NCBI GenBank assembly: GCA_034433515.1
Contig: DAOUAL010000035.1
Coordinates: 1-64,000, forward strand
Source of the DNA: DAOTXS01 sp034433515
Lineage (GTDB): Bacteria > Chloroflexota > Anaerolineae > UBA4142
DNA: 64,000 nt
Direction of reading: 5' to 3'
Within the stretch, counting starts at the first letter, position 1. Each line of letters opens with the position of its first letter. The translations under genes were made by a program, and so were the position numbers. Under the pieces are notes generated by a model. It saw only the letters and a program-made list of their open reading frames with translations, was not told the DNA's origin and did no database searches. This document shows, piece by piece, positions 8,514 to 15,119 of this stretch.

Positions 8514-9119
8514 TTATTTGCGGGCTTCGCGCCCGGGAACTTGATGGCAATGCCGGCACCGCGCTTCGTACACTTCGCTCGCACCGACCAAGATCACCGG
8601 GTCGTCGTACTTGGCAGGTTCGCCGTTGATCAAGCGTTGCGTGCGCGACGCCGGTTCACCGCACACCACGCAAATCGCCGAGAGTTTGTCCACTTGTTCG
8701 GCTTGCGCCATCAAGAGCGGCATTGGTCCAAACGGCTCGCCGCGAAAATCAGTGTCCAGCCCGGCAACGATCACACGCACACCACGGTCCGCCAATTGAT
8801 TGGCGATTTCGGCAATCTTCCAATCGAAGAATTGCGCCTCATCAATCGCGACGACGTTGGCGCGCGGATCGAGTTTTTCCAAAATTTGCTCAGCGGTTTG
8901 AACTGAGATCGCTTGCCAGTTGGAGCCAGCGTGCGAAGCCACTTTGCTTTCGCCATAGCGCGTGTCGAGCGTGTGCGAAAAAACCTGAACGCGTTGCTTG
9001 GCGATCTCGGCGCGTTTGACCCGGCGGATCAACTCTTCGGTTTTACCGGAGAACATCGAGCCGCAAATCAGTTCGATATGACCACGTGCGCGTTGGCGTT
9101 CCCGGGCTACATCGTACAT
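8514..9119 (-). CDS. tdk: Thymidine kinase
   Basis: Phosphorylates thymidine with ATP in the cytoplasm as part of pyrimidine salvage. The 201-residue protein has the Walker A loop GSMFSGKTEEL near residue 22, the Walker B-like DEAQFFD, the lasso-region GLDTDFRGEPF and four zinc-ligand cysteines (CVVCGEPAS and CRHCH), typical of type II thymidine kinases. It starts at ATG 9119 downstream of a strong terminator hairpin and ends just before the large membrane-protein gene. A tandem ThyX-like gene occurs 9 kb away, so both salvage and a possible de novo dTMP route are represented. Confidence 0.95.
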   Translation of the reverse strand: MYDVARERQRARGHIELICGSMFSGKTEELIRRVKRAEIAKQRVQVFSHTLDTRYGESKVASHAGSNWQAISVQTAEQILEKLDPRANVVAIDEAQFFDWKIAEIANQLADRGVRVIVAGLDTDFRGEPFGPMPLLMAQAEQVDKLSAICVVCGEPASRTQRLINGEPAKYDDPVILVGASEVYEARCRHCHQVPGREARK

Positions 9120-9148
9120 CGCAGGACCTCCCTTGGCGTTATCGCAAA

Positions 9149-9175
9149 AAGAGACAGAGGGTTGCTCTGTCTCTT
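9149..9175 (-). terminator. Rho-independent terminator after rpmE
   Basis: AAGAGACAGAG (9149-9159) and CTCTGTCTCTT (9165-9175) form an 11-bp perfect stem with a 5-base loop. On the minus strand it is followed by TTT. It separates the ribosomal operon from tdk; the arms sit only 6 bases from the rpmE stop. Confidence 0.75.
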
Positions 9176-9180
9176 ACCTG

Positions 9181-10092
9181 TTATTTTTTCGCTTTCTTGG
9201 TCGCGCTCGTTTTCTTCGCGGGAGTTGTCTTCTTCGCCGGTGCCTTTTTGGCGGCGGGCTTTTTCGCGGCGACTTTTTTCGCCGCTGGTTTCTTGGCAAC
9301 CCGTGCTTTGGGTTTTTCTTTCACTGGCGTAACCGCTTCAACCTTGGCGACCGGTATCGGCTCTTCGATAGGCGCAACTTCTTCGACCTGTGCAACCGGT
9401 GCCAGCGTTTCAACAACCGGCGCAACTTCTTCGACCTGTGCAACCGGTGCCAGCGTTTCAACAACCGGCGCAACTTCTTCGACCTGTGCGACGGGTGCTG
9501 GCGTTTCAACAACCGGCGCAACTTCTTCGACCTGTGCGACGGGTGCTGGCGCTTCGACAGGCGTCACTTCTTCGACTTGCGCGGCGGGTGCCGGTTCTTC
9601 GGCAGCGACAGGCGTCACTTCTTCGACTTGCGCGACGGGCGCCGGTTCTTCGGCAGCGACAGGCGCAATCTCTTCGACGTGCGTGGCTGGGGCTGGCTCT
9701 TCGACCGCGGCGATAGGCGCAACTTGTTCAACTTGCGCGACCGGCGTTTCTTCAACAACTGCCAACGGCAATTCGGCGGGCGCTTCGGGAACTTGGGTCA
9801 AGGAAACGGTCGTTGTGCCTTTGCGCTCGCGGCGTTTTTCCTTCTTGACTTTTTTCTCTTCCGGCGCGGGCTGTGCCGCCGCGATTTGATCCTTCGCGCT
9901 CATACGTTTCATAAATCGCTCCACTTGGCCAGCCGTATCAACGATACGTTGTTCACCGGTAAAGAAGGGATGGCACTTGTTACAGACGTCGGTATGAATT
10001 TCTTTTTTGGTTGAGCCGGTCGTCCACGTGTTGCCACACGCGCACGTTACGATGGCATCGGGATACCACGTAGGATGAATTCCGGGTTTCAT
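9181..10092 (-). CDS. rpmE: 50S ribosomal protein L31 with long repetitive acidic and basic C-terminal extension
   Basis: Residues 1 to about 66 are a normal zinc-binding L31 (Cys17, Cys19, Cys37, Cys40; TCACGNTW and CNKCHPFFTG). Family members normally end near 70-80 residues, but this one continues to 303. Residues about 110-240 carry nine units built on PAPVAQVEEVAPV (Pro/Ala/Val/Glu-rich). The last 50 or so residues are a Lys/Ala/Pro tail (AAKKPAAKK) like histone H1 or other nucleic-acid-binding tails. The start at 10092 (MKPGIHP) is chosen because it matches the family and has AAAGG upstream; an in-frame start 24 bases earlier is less likely. It lies in the order rplU-rpmA-rpmE. No frameshift is needed for the extension, and the terminator sits directly after the long form, so the extension appears real. 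Confidence 0.88.
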   Translation of the reverse strand: MKPGIHPTWYPDAIVTCACGNTWTTGSTKKEIHTDVCNKCHPFFTGEQRIVDTAGQVERFMKRMSAKDQIAAAQPAPEEKKVKKEKRRERKGTTTVSLTQVPEAPAELPLAVVEETPVAQVEQVAPIAAVEEPAPATHVEEIAPVAAEEPAPVAQVEEVTPVAAEEPAPAAQVEEVTPVEAPAPVAQVEEVAPVVETPAPVAQVEEVAPVVETLAPVAQVEEVAPVVETLAPVAQVEEVAPIEEPIPVAKVEAVTPVKEKPKARVAKKPAAKKVAAKKPAAKKAPAKKTTPAKKTSATKKAKK

Positions 10093-10126
10093 GGTGTATG
10101 CCTTTCTAAAAACCAACGGCGACGCT

Positions 10127-10396
10127 TTACGCCGCGTCGCTAGGAACGGGATAAACGCTCACTTGTTTTTGTTGTTTGCTGTACGGCTCGAATTTGACGG
10201 TTCCATCAATCAAGGCAAAGAGGGTATCATCTTTTGCCACGCGCACGTTCAAGCCGGGGCGCACGCGGGTTCCGCGTTGTCGGACGATGATGGTGCCTGA
10301 ACGCACAAATTCACCATCAAAGCGTTTAACGCCCAACCGTTGGGCATTGCTATCGCGACCGTTGCGGGTCGAGCCGCCACCTTTTTTGTGTGCCAT
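10127..10396 (-). CDS. rpmA: 50S ribosomal protein L27
   Basis: An 89-residue L27: MAHKKGGGSTRNGRDSNA at the N-terminus, then GTIIVRQRGTRVRPG and the GTVKFEP motif. The N-terminus starts with MAHKK, so there is no cleavable Firmicutes-type presequence. L27 sits at the peptidyl transferase centre. It follows rplU by 14 bases, the near-universal rplU-rpmA order. Confidence 0.98.
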   Translation of the reverse strand: MAHKKGGGSTRNGRDSNAQRLGVKRFDGEFVRSGTIIVRQRGTRVRPGLNVRVAKDDTLFALIDGTVKFEPYSKQQKQVSVYPVPSDAA

Positions 10397-10410
10397 ATCT
10401 CAACTCCACC

Positions 10411-10722
10411 CTACACTCTGATTTCGGCAATCTGTAGCCGTGTAAATTCTTGGCGATGCCCGTGCGTCTTGCGCCGGCGATGCTTGTTGCGATAATCGAA
10501 ATGAATCACCTTGGGTCCCTTGCCAGCGTCCACGACTTTGGCAACGATCTGGGCGCCCGGCACCATCGGCTTGCCAACGGTTACCGTGCCTTCGTTCTCG
10601 ATCATCAACACATCGCTCAAGGTTACTTGCTCTCCTACCGCGTTGGGCAGTTTCTCAACGTCCACCTGATCGCCAATGGTTACGCGGTACTGTTTGCCAC
10701 CTGATTTGAAAACGGCGTACAT
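10411..10722 (-). CDS. rplU: 50S ribosomal protein L21
   Basis: A 103-residue L21 (MYAVFKSGGKQYRV, then KVIHFDYRNKHRRRKTHGHRQ), which binds 23S rRNA. The start at 10722 is chosen over an upstream in-frame codon because MYAVFKSGGKQY is the conserved family N-terminus and GGGAGG/AGGA lies upstream. It is the first gene of the ribosomal operon and has a near-perfect promoter. Confidence 0.98.
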   Translation of the reverse strand: MYAVFKSGGKQYRVTIGDQVDVEKLPNAVGEQVTLSDVLMIENEGTVTVGKPMVPGAQIVAKVVDAGKGPKVIHFDYRNKHRRRKTHGHRQEFTRLQIAEIRV

Positions 10723-10754
10723 AAATCCTAGACCTCCCAAGTCAACGGAGAGCG

Positions 10755-10783
10755 ATTATAATCGGGATGTGGTTTTTTGTCAA
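10755..10783 (-). promoter_or_regulatory. Consensus promoter of rplU-rpmA-rpmE
   Basis: On the minus strand TTGACA (10778-10783) and TATAAT (10755-10760) are exactly 17 bases apart. The predicted start site is about 25 bases before the rplU ATG. Confidence 0.85.
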
Positions 10784-10910
10784 AATGCCAAATCCGGTGG
10801 TCAGGGCTGTTGCCAAGTCGGAGCGGGTGAATCTTGCAATTTTCCAAAATAATCTGATCGCGTAGGGTGCGAAAGCCACTATCGGATTATTCTTGTTAAA
10901 CTGCAAAATC

Positions 10911-11047
10911 GTCCACTACAAACCCAGCGCATTTTTCATTCACCTACGGGTGTGTAGGTTTGTAGTTACGCGATTCATCGCGCCGTCTGAATGGGCGATC
11001 AATTGTCCACTACAAACCCAGCGCATTTTTCATTCGCCTACGGGTGT
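10911..11047. repeat. Intergenic direct repeat plus palindromic GTTTGTAGT element
   Basis: A stretch of about 43 bases beginning GTCCACTACAAACCC occurs at 10911-10953 and again at 11005-11047 with one mismatch seen. Between them is a copy of the AGGTTTGTAGT...GCGATTCATCGC element (10956-10984), also found near 33051, 48794 and 59501. The rest of the 640-base gap 10741-11380 holds the rplU promoter, the piece TTGCCAAGTCGG shared with 50670, a GC hairpin near 11190 and the 104-bp element; I see no gene there. Confidence 0.7.
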
Positions 11048-11279
11048 ACCGCACGGCGAATGAGCAACTCCTCTCTCTTGGAAATAGAATGTGGATGTTG
11101 GAGCGTGAATATTCTCTCCAAGGATTCGCATCATCTTTGCTTGTTTTTTGCACCTCGTAGTGGAATGTTTCCCCTTCTCATCCCCACACCGCAAAGCGGT
11201 GTGGGAAGGGGCAGGAGGGCTATTCCGCTAGCGAAAGTGCGAAATTCAGGCTTGGATAACATGAGTGGAACATACCTAG

Positions 11280-11383
11280 TAGTGCACCAACCTGAAAGTG
11301 CGTGGTGAAAACTCGATTTTTAGCCACGGCTGTCAACGTTTTCCCATCCGTCTGGTATGCAACGATTTCATGTTGTTGCACTA
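11280..11383. mobile_element. 104-bp MITE-like inverted-repeat element, copy 1
   Basis: Ends are TAGTGCACCAACCTGA (11280-11295) and TCATGTTGTTGCACTA (11368-11383), inverted repeats of 16 bp with two mismatches. A second copy of the same length lies at 38605-38708, with about 12 differences by eye. The right end supplies the TAG stop codon of trmD. There is no coding capacity, and no obvious target-site duplication was seen. Confidence 0.7.
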
Positions 11384-12109
11384 GTCTAACTTGAGTGAGC
11401 GGAGATATTCGCGGTCTTGTTCCGACAAATCGGCTTTGGCGAGCAAATCCGGTCGTCGTTCGAACGTCCGGCGGAGCGCTTCACGGCGGCGCCACGCGGC
11501 GATTTGTGCATGATTGCCGGAAAGCAAAATTTCTGGCACACGCCAACCGCGAAACTCGGCTGGGCGTGTGTATTGCGGTCCCTCCAACAAACCCGAGGCA
11601 TGCGAGTCTTTGATTGCAGCGGCGGGATCGCCCAAGACGCCCGGGATCAATCGCGTAACCGCATCCACGATAATCATCGCCGGAATTTCGCCACCGGTCA
11701 GCACATAATCTCCAATCGAAATCTCATCCGTTGCCAGATGTTCGCGCACGCGTTCATCCACACCTTCGTAATGTCCGCAAAGCAGTGCAAGGTGAGGATG
11801 CTGGGCTAATTCGTACGCGATGCGCTGATGGAACACGCGGCCCTGCGGCGAAAGAAGAATGACCGGAATTTGCGGCGGCGTACCCAACACCGCTTCGACA
11901 GCAGCGAAAATTGGTTCGGGTTTCATAATCATTCCACCGCCACCCGCGTACGGATAGTCATCGGTAACACGATGTTTGCCTTCCGCATAGTCGCGAATAT
12001 CGTGCAAACCGATTTCGAGCAAGCCGGCTTCGCGCGCGCGTTTCAAGATGCTTTCGTCGAACACGCCGGCAAAAATTTCCGGAAAGAGGGTAAAGATGTC
12101 GAATCGCAT
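11381..12109 (-). CDS. trmD: tRNA (guanine37-N1)-methyltransferase
   Basis: Methylates N1 of G37 in tRNAs with G36 using S-adenosylmethionine, which prevents frameshifting. The 242-residue SPOUT protein shows MRFDIFTLFPEIF, the conserved RVTDDYPYAGGGGMIMKPEP block, LLCGHYEGVDERV and EISIGDYVLTGGE, all diagnostic of TrmD. The length is normal. The gene stands alone rather than with rpsP/rimM/rplS. Its stop codon TAG lies in the end of the 104-bp inverted-repeat element, so insertion may have trimmed or replaced the original 3' end by a few codons. Confidence 0.97.
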   Translation of the reverse strand: MRFDIFTLFPEIFAGVFDESILKRAREAGLLEIGLHDIRDYAEGKHRVTDDYPYAGGGGMIMKPEPIFAAVEAVLGTPPQIPVILLSPQGRVFHQRIAYELAQHPHLALLCGHYEGVDERVREHLATDEISIGDYVLTGGEIPAMIIVDAVTRLIPGVLGDPAAAIKDSHASGLLEGPQYTRPAEFRGWRVPEILLSGNHAQIAAWRRREALRRTFERRPDLLAKADLSEQDREYLRSLKLD

Positions 12110-12135
12110 GACCTTATTGTATCACAGTCCCGCGT

Positions 12136-12164
12136 TTGCGCGTAATCGGTTGGAATGCTATAAT
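12136..12164 (+). promoter_or_regulatory. Promoter of the Thr/Pro-rich small protein
   Basis: TTGCGC (12136-12141) and TATAAT (12159-12164) are 17 bases apart. The predicted start site nearly coincides with the GGAGG ribosome site at 12171. On the other strand, TACAAT (12116-12121) sits 6 bases before the trmD ATG, so a trmD transcript from it would have almost no leader. Confidence 0.65.
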
Positions 12165-12182
12165 GGGTGCGGAGGAAACGTT

Positions 12183-12488
12183 ATGCCTTGGCGTCATTGG
12201 AGTGTGATCATCGTTCTGATTCTGGCAAACTATATCGTGTTTAGTCTCATCGGTACGCTCTTGTTTCCGGCAACCCCGCCGCCGGTACCGACGCGCGCCG
12301 CGCAACCGACATTTACACCCGGCGCGCCGGTTCTGCAACGGGTCGGTCCATTGATGTACGATCTGATTACGCCTAGTCCCACCCTTACGGCAACGCGTAC
12401 GATTACCACGACAGGGACTATCACGTTGACCACGCCACTGACTCGTTCAACCGTGATCCCAACAACTACCTTCACGCCGACGCGTTAA
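12183..12488 (+). CDS. Small membrane-anchored Thr/Pro-rich protein
   Basis: A 101-residue protein with one N-terminal membrane segment (residues ~7-28, SVIIVLILANYIVFSLIG) followed by a low-complexity Thr/Pro tail. I recognise no domain. GGAGG lies 7 bases before the ATG, and a good promoter precedes it, so it is a real gene. The tail resembles the linkers of other surface proteins in this window (the proteins at 24849 and 44357). It may be an exported, possibly glycosylated, envelope protein; this is inference. Confidence 0.6.
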   Translation: MPWRHWSVIIVLILANYIVFSLIGTLLFPATPPPVPTRAAQPTFTPGAPVLQRVGPLMYDLITPSPTLTATRTITTTGTITLTTPLTRSTVIPTTTFTPTR

Positions 12489-12489
12489 A

Positions 12490-12614
12490 CACCCGGGCAA
12501 ACCCGACCGGGTAGCAGAGCAACCGCCAATCATCTCGACCGCAGAGAAAAATCTTAAACTCCGCCTCTATGGTTAATGCATCGGTGGGCGTGCTACAGTC
12601 TCGCAAGCCCGGGT
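12490..12614. ncRNA. Candidate structured RNA, strand uncertain
   Basis: The 134-base gap between two convergent genes can fold end to end. ACCCGGGC (12490-12497) pairs perfectly with GCCCGGGT (12607-12614). Inside, GTAGCA (about 12510) pairs with TGCTAC (about 12591), ACCC-GACC-GGGT can form a hairpin, and ACCGCC can pair with GGTGG. On the plus strand the closing stem is followed by TTTTG. I do not recognise the class; the core GGGCAAACC recalls c-di-GMP-I riboswitches, but the rest does not fit. Confidence 0.35.
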
Positions 12615-12622
12615 TTTGTAGG

Positions 12623-13813
12623 TTAGGCCCTGGCTTTTTTCAGCGTCTCTGGCAATAGACTTGACGCTTGCCTGACCATCGCGGTCGAACACGAAAAAGC
12701 AAAACGAATGCATTGTTCTCCCGCCTTGCCAAACGCCGTCCCCGGCGATGAACCAATCCCTGCCACATCAATCAAATAGTTGGTCATTGACCAATCATCT
12801 CGCGCCCCTTGATAGCCCACCCAATCCGGTGTGATCTTGCACCAGACATAGAACGTGCCGCTAGGTTTGAATGGCGTGACGTACGGTGCTTCGCTCAACG
12901 CCTCCACCAGAATATCGCGGCGTCGTTGATACTCACTTGCCATCGCCCGCGTGGCATCTTGCGGTCCATGCAACGCCGCCGTGGCGCCCCATTGCGCAAT
13001 CGAATTGACTCCATTGATCGTACAGCGTACCAATTTTTTGACACGTTCCAAGATTGTGTCACTGGGCACAACAATATAGCCGAGACGCAAGCCGCTCATC
13101 GCGTACGTCTTGGACATGGAAAAGGCGGTGAAGGTTCGATCCCGGGCGGCGGGCAAAGAACCAATGCTCAAGTGTTGCTTACCATCAAAGATGACATGTT
13201 CGTACGCTTCATCGCTGACAATCCAGAGATTGTACTGGTCGGCGAGTGCAGCGATGGCTTCCAGGGTTTCGCGGTCAGCCACCGCCCCGGTAGGGTTGTG
13301 AGGCGTATTGATAAAGATACCCCGCGTGCGTGGCGTGATGGCGGCGCGAATATCGGCGGGATCGTACTGGTAGGCGTGTTCGGCGCGCAAGCGCACCGCC
13401 ACCGGCTCGCCGTCCGCCAGCCGGATGTTCTCGCTGATTTCGGTCCACATCGGATCCGGCAAGATTACTTGATCGCCGGGTTCGATCAGCGCACGGAACA
13501 AAACGTACAAACCGTGCATGCCCCCATTCGTCACGACGACGTGATCGGTGTCCTGAACCTCAAGCCCATTTTCTTGGCGCACTTTGCGCAGAATGGCTTC
13601 GCGCAATGGCGGAATGCCGGTCGAAGCGGTGTAATGCGTCAAGCCATCGCGCAAGGCTTTTTCCATTGCCTCGCGCACGTGCGGTGGAATATCGAACGAT
13701 GGATCGCCGGATTCCAACCGCAAAACAGCACGCCCTTGGGCTTGCTGAGCCAGCAGACGATCGCGGACTTGGACAATTGCACCCAACGAAACTTGATCAA
13801 CCACGTTTGGCAT
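12623..13813 (-). CDS. PLP-dependent aminotransferase, aspartate aminotransferase fold type I
   Basis: A cytoplasmic 396-residue class I/II aminotransferase. Visible motifs: YTASTGIPPLREAI (substrate and PLP region), NTPHNPTGAV, VSDEAYEHVIFDG and FSMSKTYAMSGLRLGY, whose Lys (about residue 235) should hold PLP; the Arg of the FAFS segment near the C-terminus would bind the substrate carboxylate. The family covers aspartate, aromatic and branched-chain aminotransferases, and the sequence alone does not decide. AGAGGGGGAA precedes ATG 13813. The terminator upstream at 13850 separates it from the RND adaptor gene, so it is probably transcribed independently. Confidence 0.9.
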   Translation of the reverse strand: MPNVVDQVSLGAIVQVRDRLLAQQAQGRAVLRLESGDPSFDIPPHVREAMEKALRDGLTHYTASTGIPPLREAILRKVRQENGLEVQDTDHVVVTNGGMHGLYVLFRALIEPGDQVILPDPMWTEISENIRLADGEPVAVRLRAEHAYQYDPADIRAAITPRTRGIFINTPHNPTGAVADRETLEAIAALADQYNLWIVSDEAYEHVIFDGKQHLSIGSLPAARDRTFTAFSMSKTYAMSGLRLGYIVVPSDTILERVKKLVRCTINGVNSIAQWGATAALHGPQDATRAMASEYQRRRDILVEALSEAPYVTPFKPSGTFYVWCKITPDWVGYQGARDDWSMTNYLIDVAGIGSSPGTAFGKAGEQCIRFAFSCSTAMVRQASSLLPETLKKARA

Positions 13814-13849
13814 CGTTCCCCCTCTTGAGCAATAGACATCACAGGTACC

Positions 13850-13883
13850 AAAAAAGCGTTCGCGTTGGATAACGTGAACGCTT
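13850..13883 (-). terminator. Terminator after the membrane-fusion-protein gene
   Basis: AAGCGTTC (13854-13861) and GAACGCTT (13876-13883) form an 8-bp stem. On the minus strand the second arm is followed by a run of T (13850-13855 on the complement). It lies between two genes of the same strand. Confidence 0.65.
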
Positions 13884-13940
13884 CATTGCGATTTGCATTT
13901 GGGGACGTCTAATTAATTCCCATTCTATCCAAAATCGAAA

Positions 13941-15101
13941 TTACGGCAAATTGATGCGATCACCTTCATTGACGCCGCTGATAATTTCCGTTTCGTTGCC
14001 GTTCGTTACGCCGATCTCGACGAACACATCGCGCGGTTCGCCTGGCGCAACGATGCGCACCGCTTTGCGGGTTCCCACATTTTTCAGCGCGCGATTGGGT
14101 ACGATCAGCACATTCTTTTTTTCGATAGTGAGGATTTTCAAGTTGGCACCCATCCCCCAACGGACTTGGAAATTCTTTGGATCGAAATCAACGATGGCCA
14201 TATAGACGGTAGTGCCGCGTTGGGTTGCGGCGGCGGGAAACAAACGCGTCAATGTTCCCGTGAAGAGTTCGCCGGGAAAGGCGTCCAAACGCACCTCTAC
14301 GGTTTGTCCCACTGCCACATTCGCCACATCAATCTCGTCAATGTCCGCCGCAATTTCCAATTGAGTCAAATCGGCGATGGCGGCAAGCGGATTGTAGCCG
14401 CCGGTCAACTCGCCTTCGCGGATGTTGATTTCGGTTACGGTGCCCGTGAATGGCGCGGTGATGCGCGTTTGGGCAAGCGCGTTTCTGGCACTTTCCAAAT
14501 CCAGTTGCGCGTACGCAATGGCGTTCTGCAACGCGGTTAACTCGGCTTGGGTTGGACCGCGCATAACGCGATCAAAGTTGGCGCGCGCGACATCCAGATC
14601 AATCCGCGCGTACTCGCGTGCCGCTTCGTTTTGCGAGGTGGGGTTTTTGTTGTACGCCTCTTCAGCGGAGGCGAGCGCGAGCGTAGCCCGCCGCACATTC
14701 GCGCGCGCAATGTCAATGTCTTCGTCGCGCGGCGCGGCTTTGGCGCGTTCCAAATCGAGTTGGCGCGAGGCAAGATTGATTTCGGCTTGCCGAACCCGGC
14801 GCAAGATTTCATCCGCACGCAACGAAAGGATCACATCGCCGGGTTGCACCAAATCACCTTCGCGCTTTTCGATACTTTGCACCACGCCGCCTAACGGCAA
14901 CGCAAGCCGCGCCGATTTTTTGGCGCGCACTTGGCCGGTCGCATTCACCGAGGCGCTCAAATCGCCACGCCGCACCGTGACGATGTTGGGCGCGGCAGGT
15001 TTGGACGGCAACATACTCATCCCAAACATTATTGCAATCCCAACGACAAGGATCACGACGCCGAAGATAATGCTTTTGCGCTTCAACCATTTCGCTTTCA
15101 T
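13941..15101 (-). CDS. Membrane fusion (HlyD/MacA-type) adaptor protein
   Basis: A 386-residue adaptor of an efflux or secretion pump. One N-terminal membrane anchor (residues ~9-30, IIFGVVILVVGIAIMFGM) is followed by a lipoyl-like half (GDLSASVNATGQVRAKKSARLALPLGGVVQSI), a coiled-coil hairpin of about 100 residues (RRVRQAEINLASRQLDLERAK), the second lipoyl half (RITAPFTGTVTEINIREGEL) and a beta-barrel. GGGAG precedes the ATG. The partner ABC (MacB-like) permease or ATPase is not in the window; the genes on both sides are unrelated. It follows the propeller-lipase gene by 18 bases and probably shares its transcript. Confidence 0.85.
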   Translation of the reverse strand: MKAKWLKRKSIIFGVVILVVGIAIMFGMSMLPSKPAAPNIVTVRRGDLSASVNATGQVRAKKSARLALPLGGVVQSIEKREGDLVQPGDVILSLRADEILRRVRQAEINLASRQLDLERAKAAPRDEDIDIARANVRRATLALASAEEAYNKNPTSQNEAAREYARIDLDVARANFDRVMRGPTQAELTALQNAIAYAQLDLESARNALAQTRITAPFTGTVTEINIREGELTGGYNPLAAIADLTQLEIAADIDEIDVANVAVGQTVEVRLDAFPGELFTGTLTRLFPAAATQRGTTVYMAIVDFDPKNFQVRWGMGANLKILTIEKKNVLIVPNRALKNVGTRKAVRIVAPGEPRDVFVEIGVTNGNETEIISGVNEGDRINLP

Positions 15102-15119
15102 CCCATGCTCCCGCCAGAT

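Noticed and set aside
9086..9889. Long open frames on the plus strand opposite rpmE, Ser/Thr/Ala-rich
   Set aside because: They mirror the codon pattern of the L31 repeat region on the other strand and have no ribosome site or family match.
12490..12614. 5S rRNA, SRP RNA, tmRNA or SAM riboswitch in the 12.5 kb gap
   Set aside because: The closing stem and size invite the idea, but none of the conserved internal motifs of these RNAs is present.
12809..13828. 339-codon plus-strand frame
   Set aside because: Antisense to the aminotransferase gene, whose motifs are unmistakable on the minus strand.
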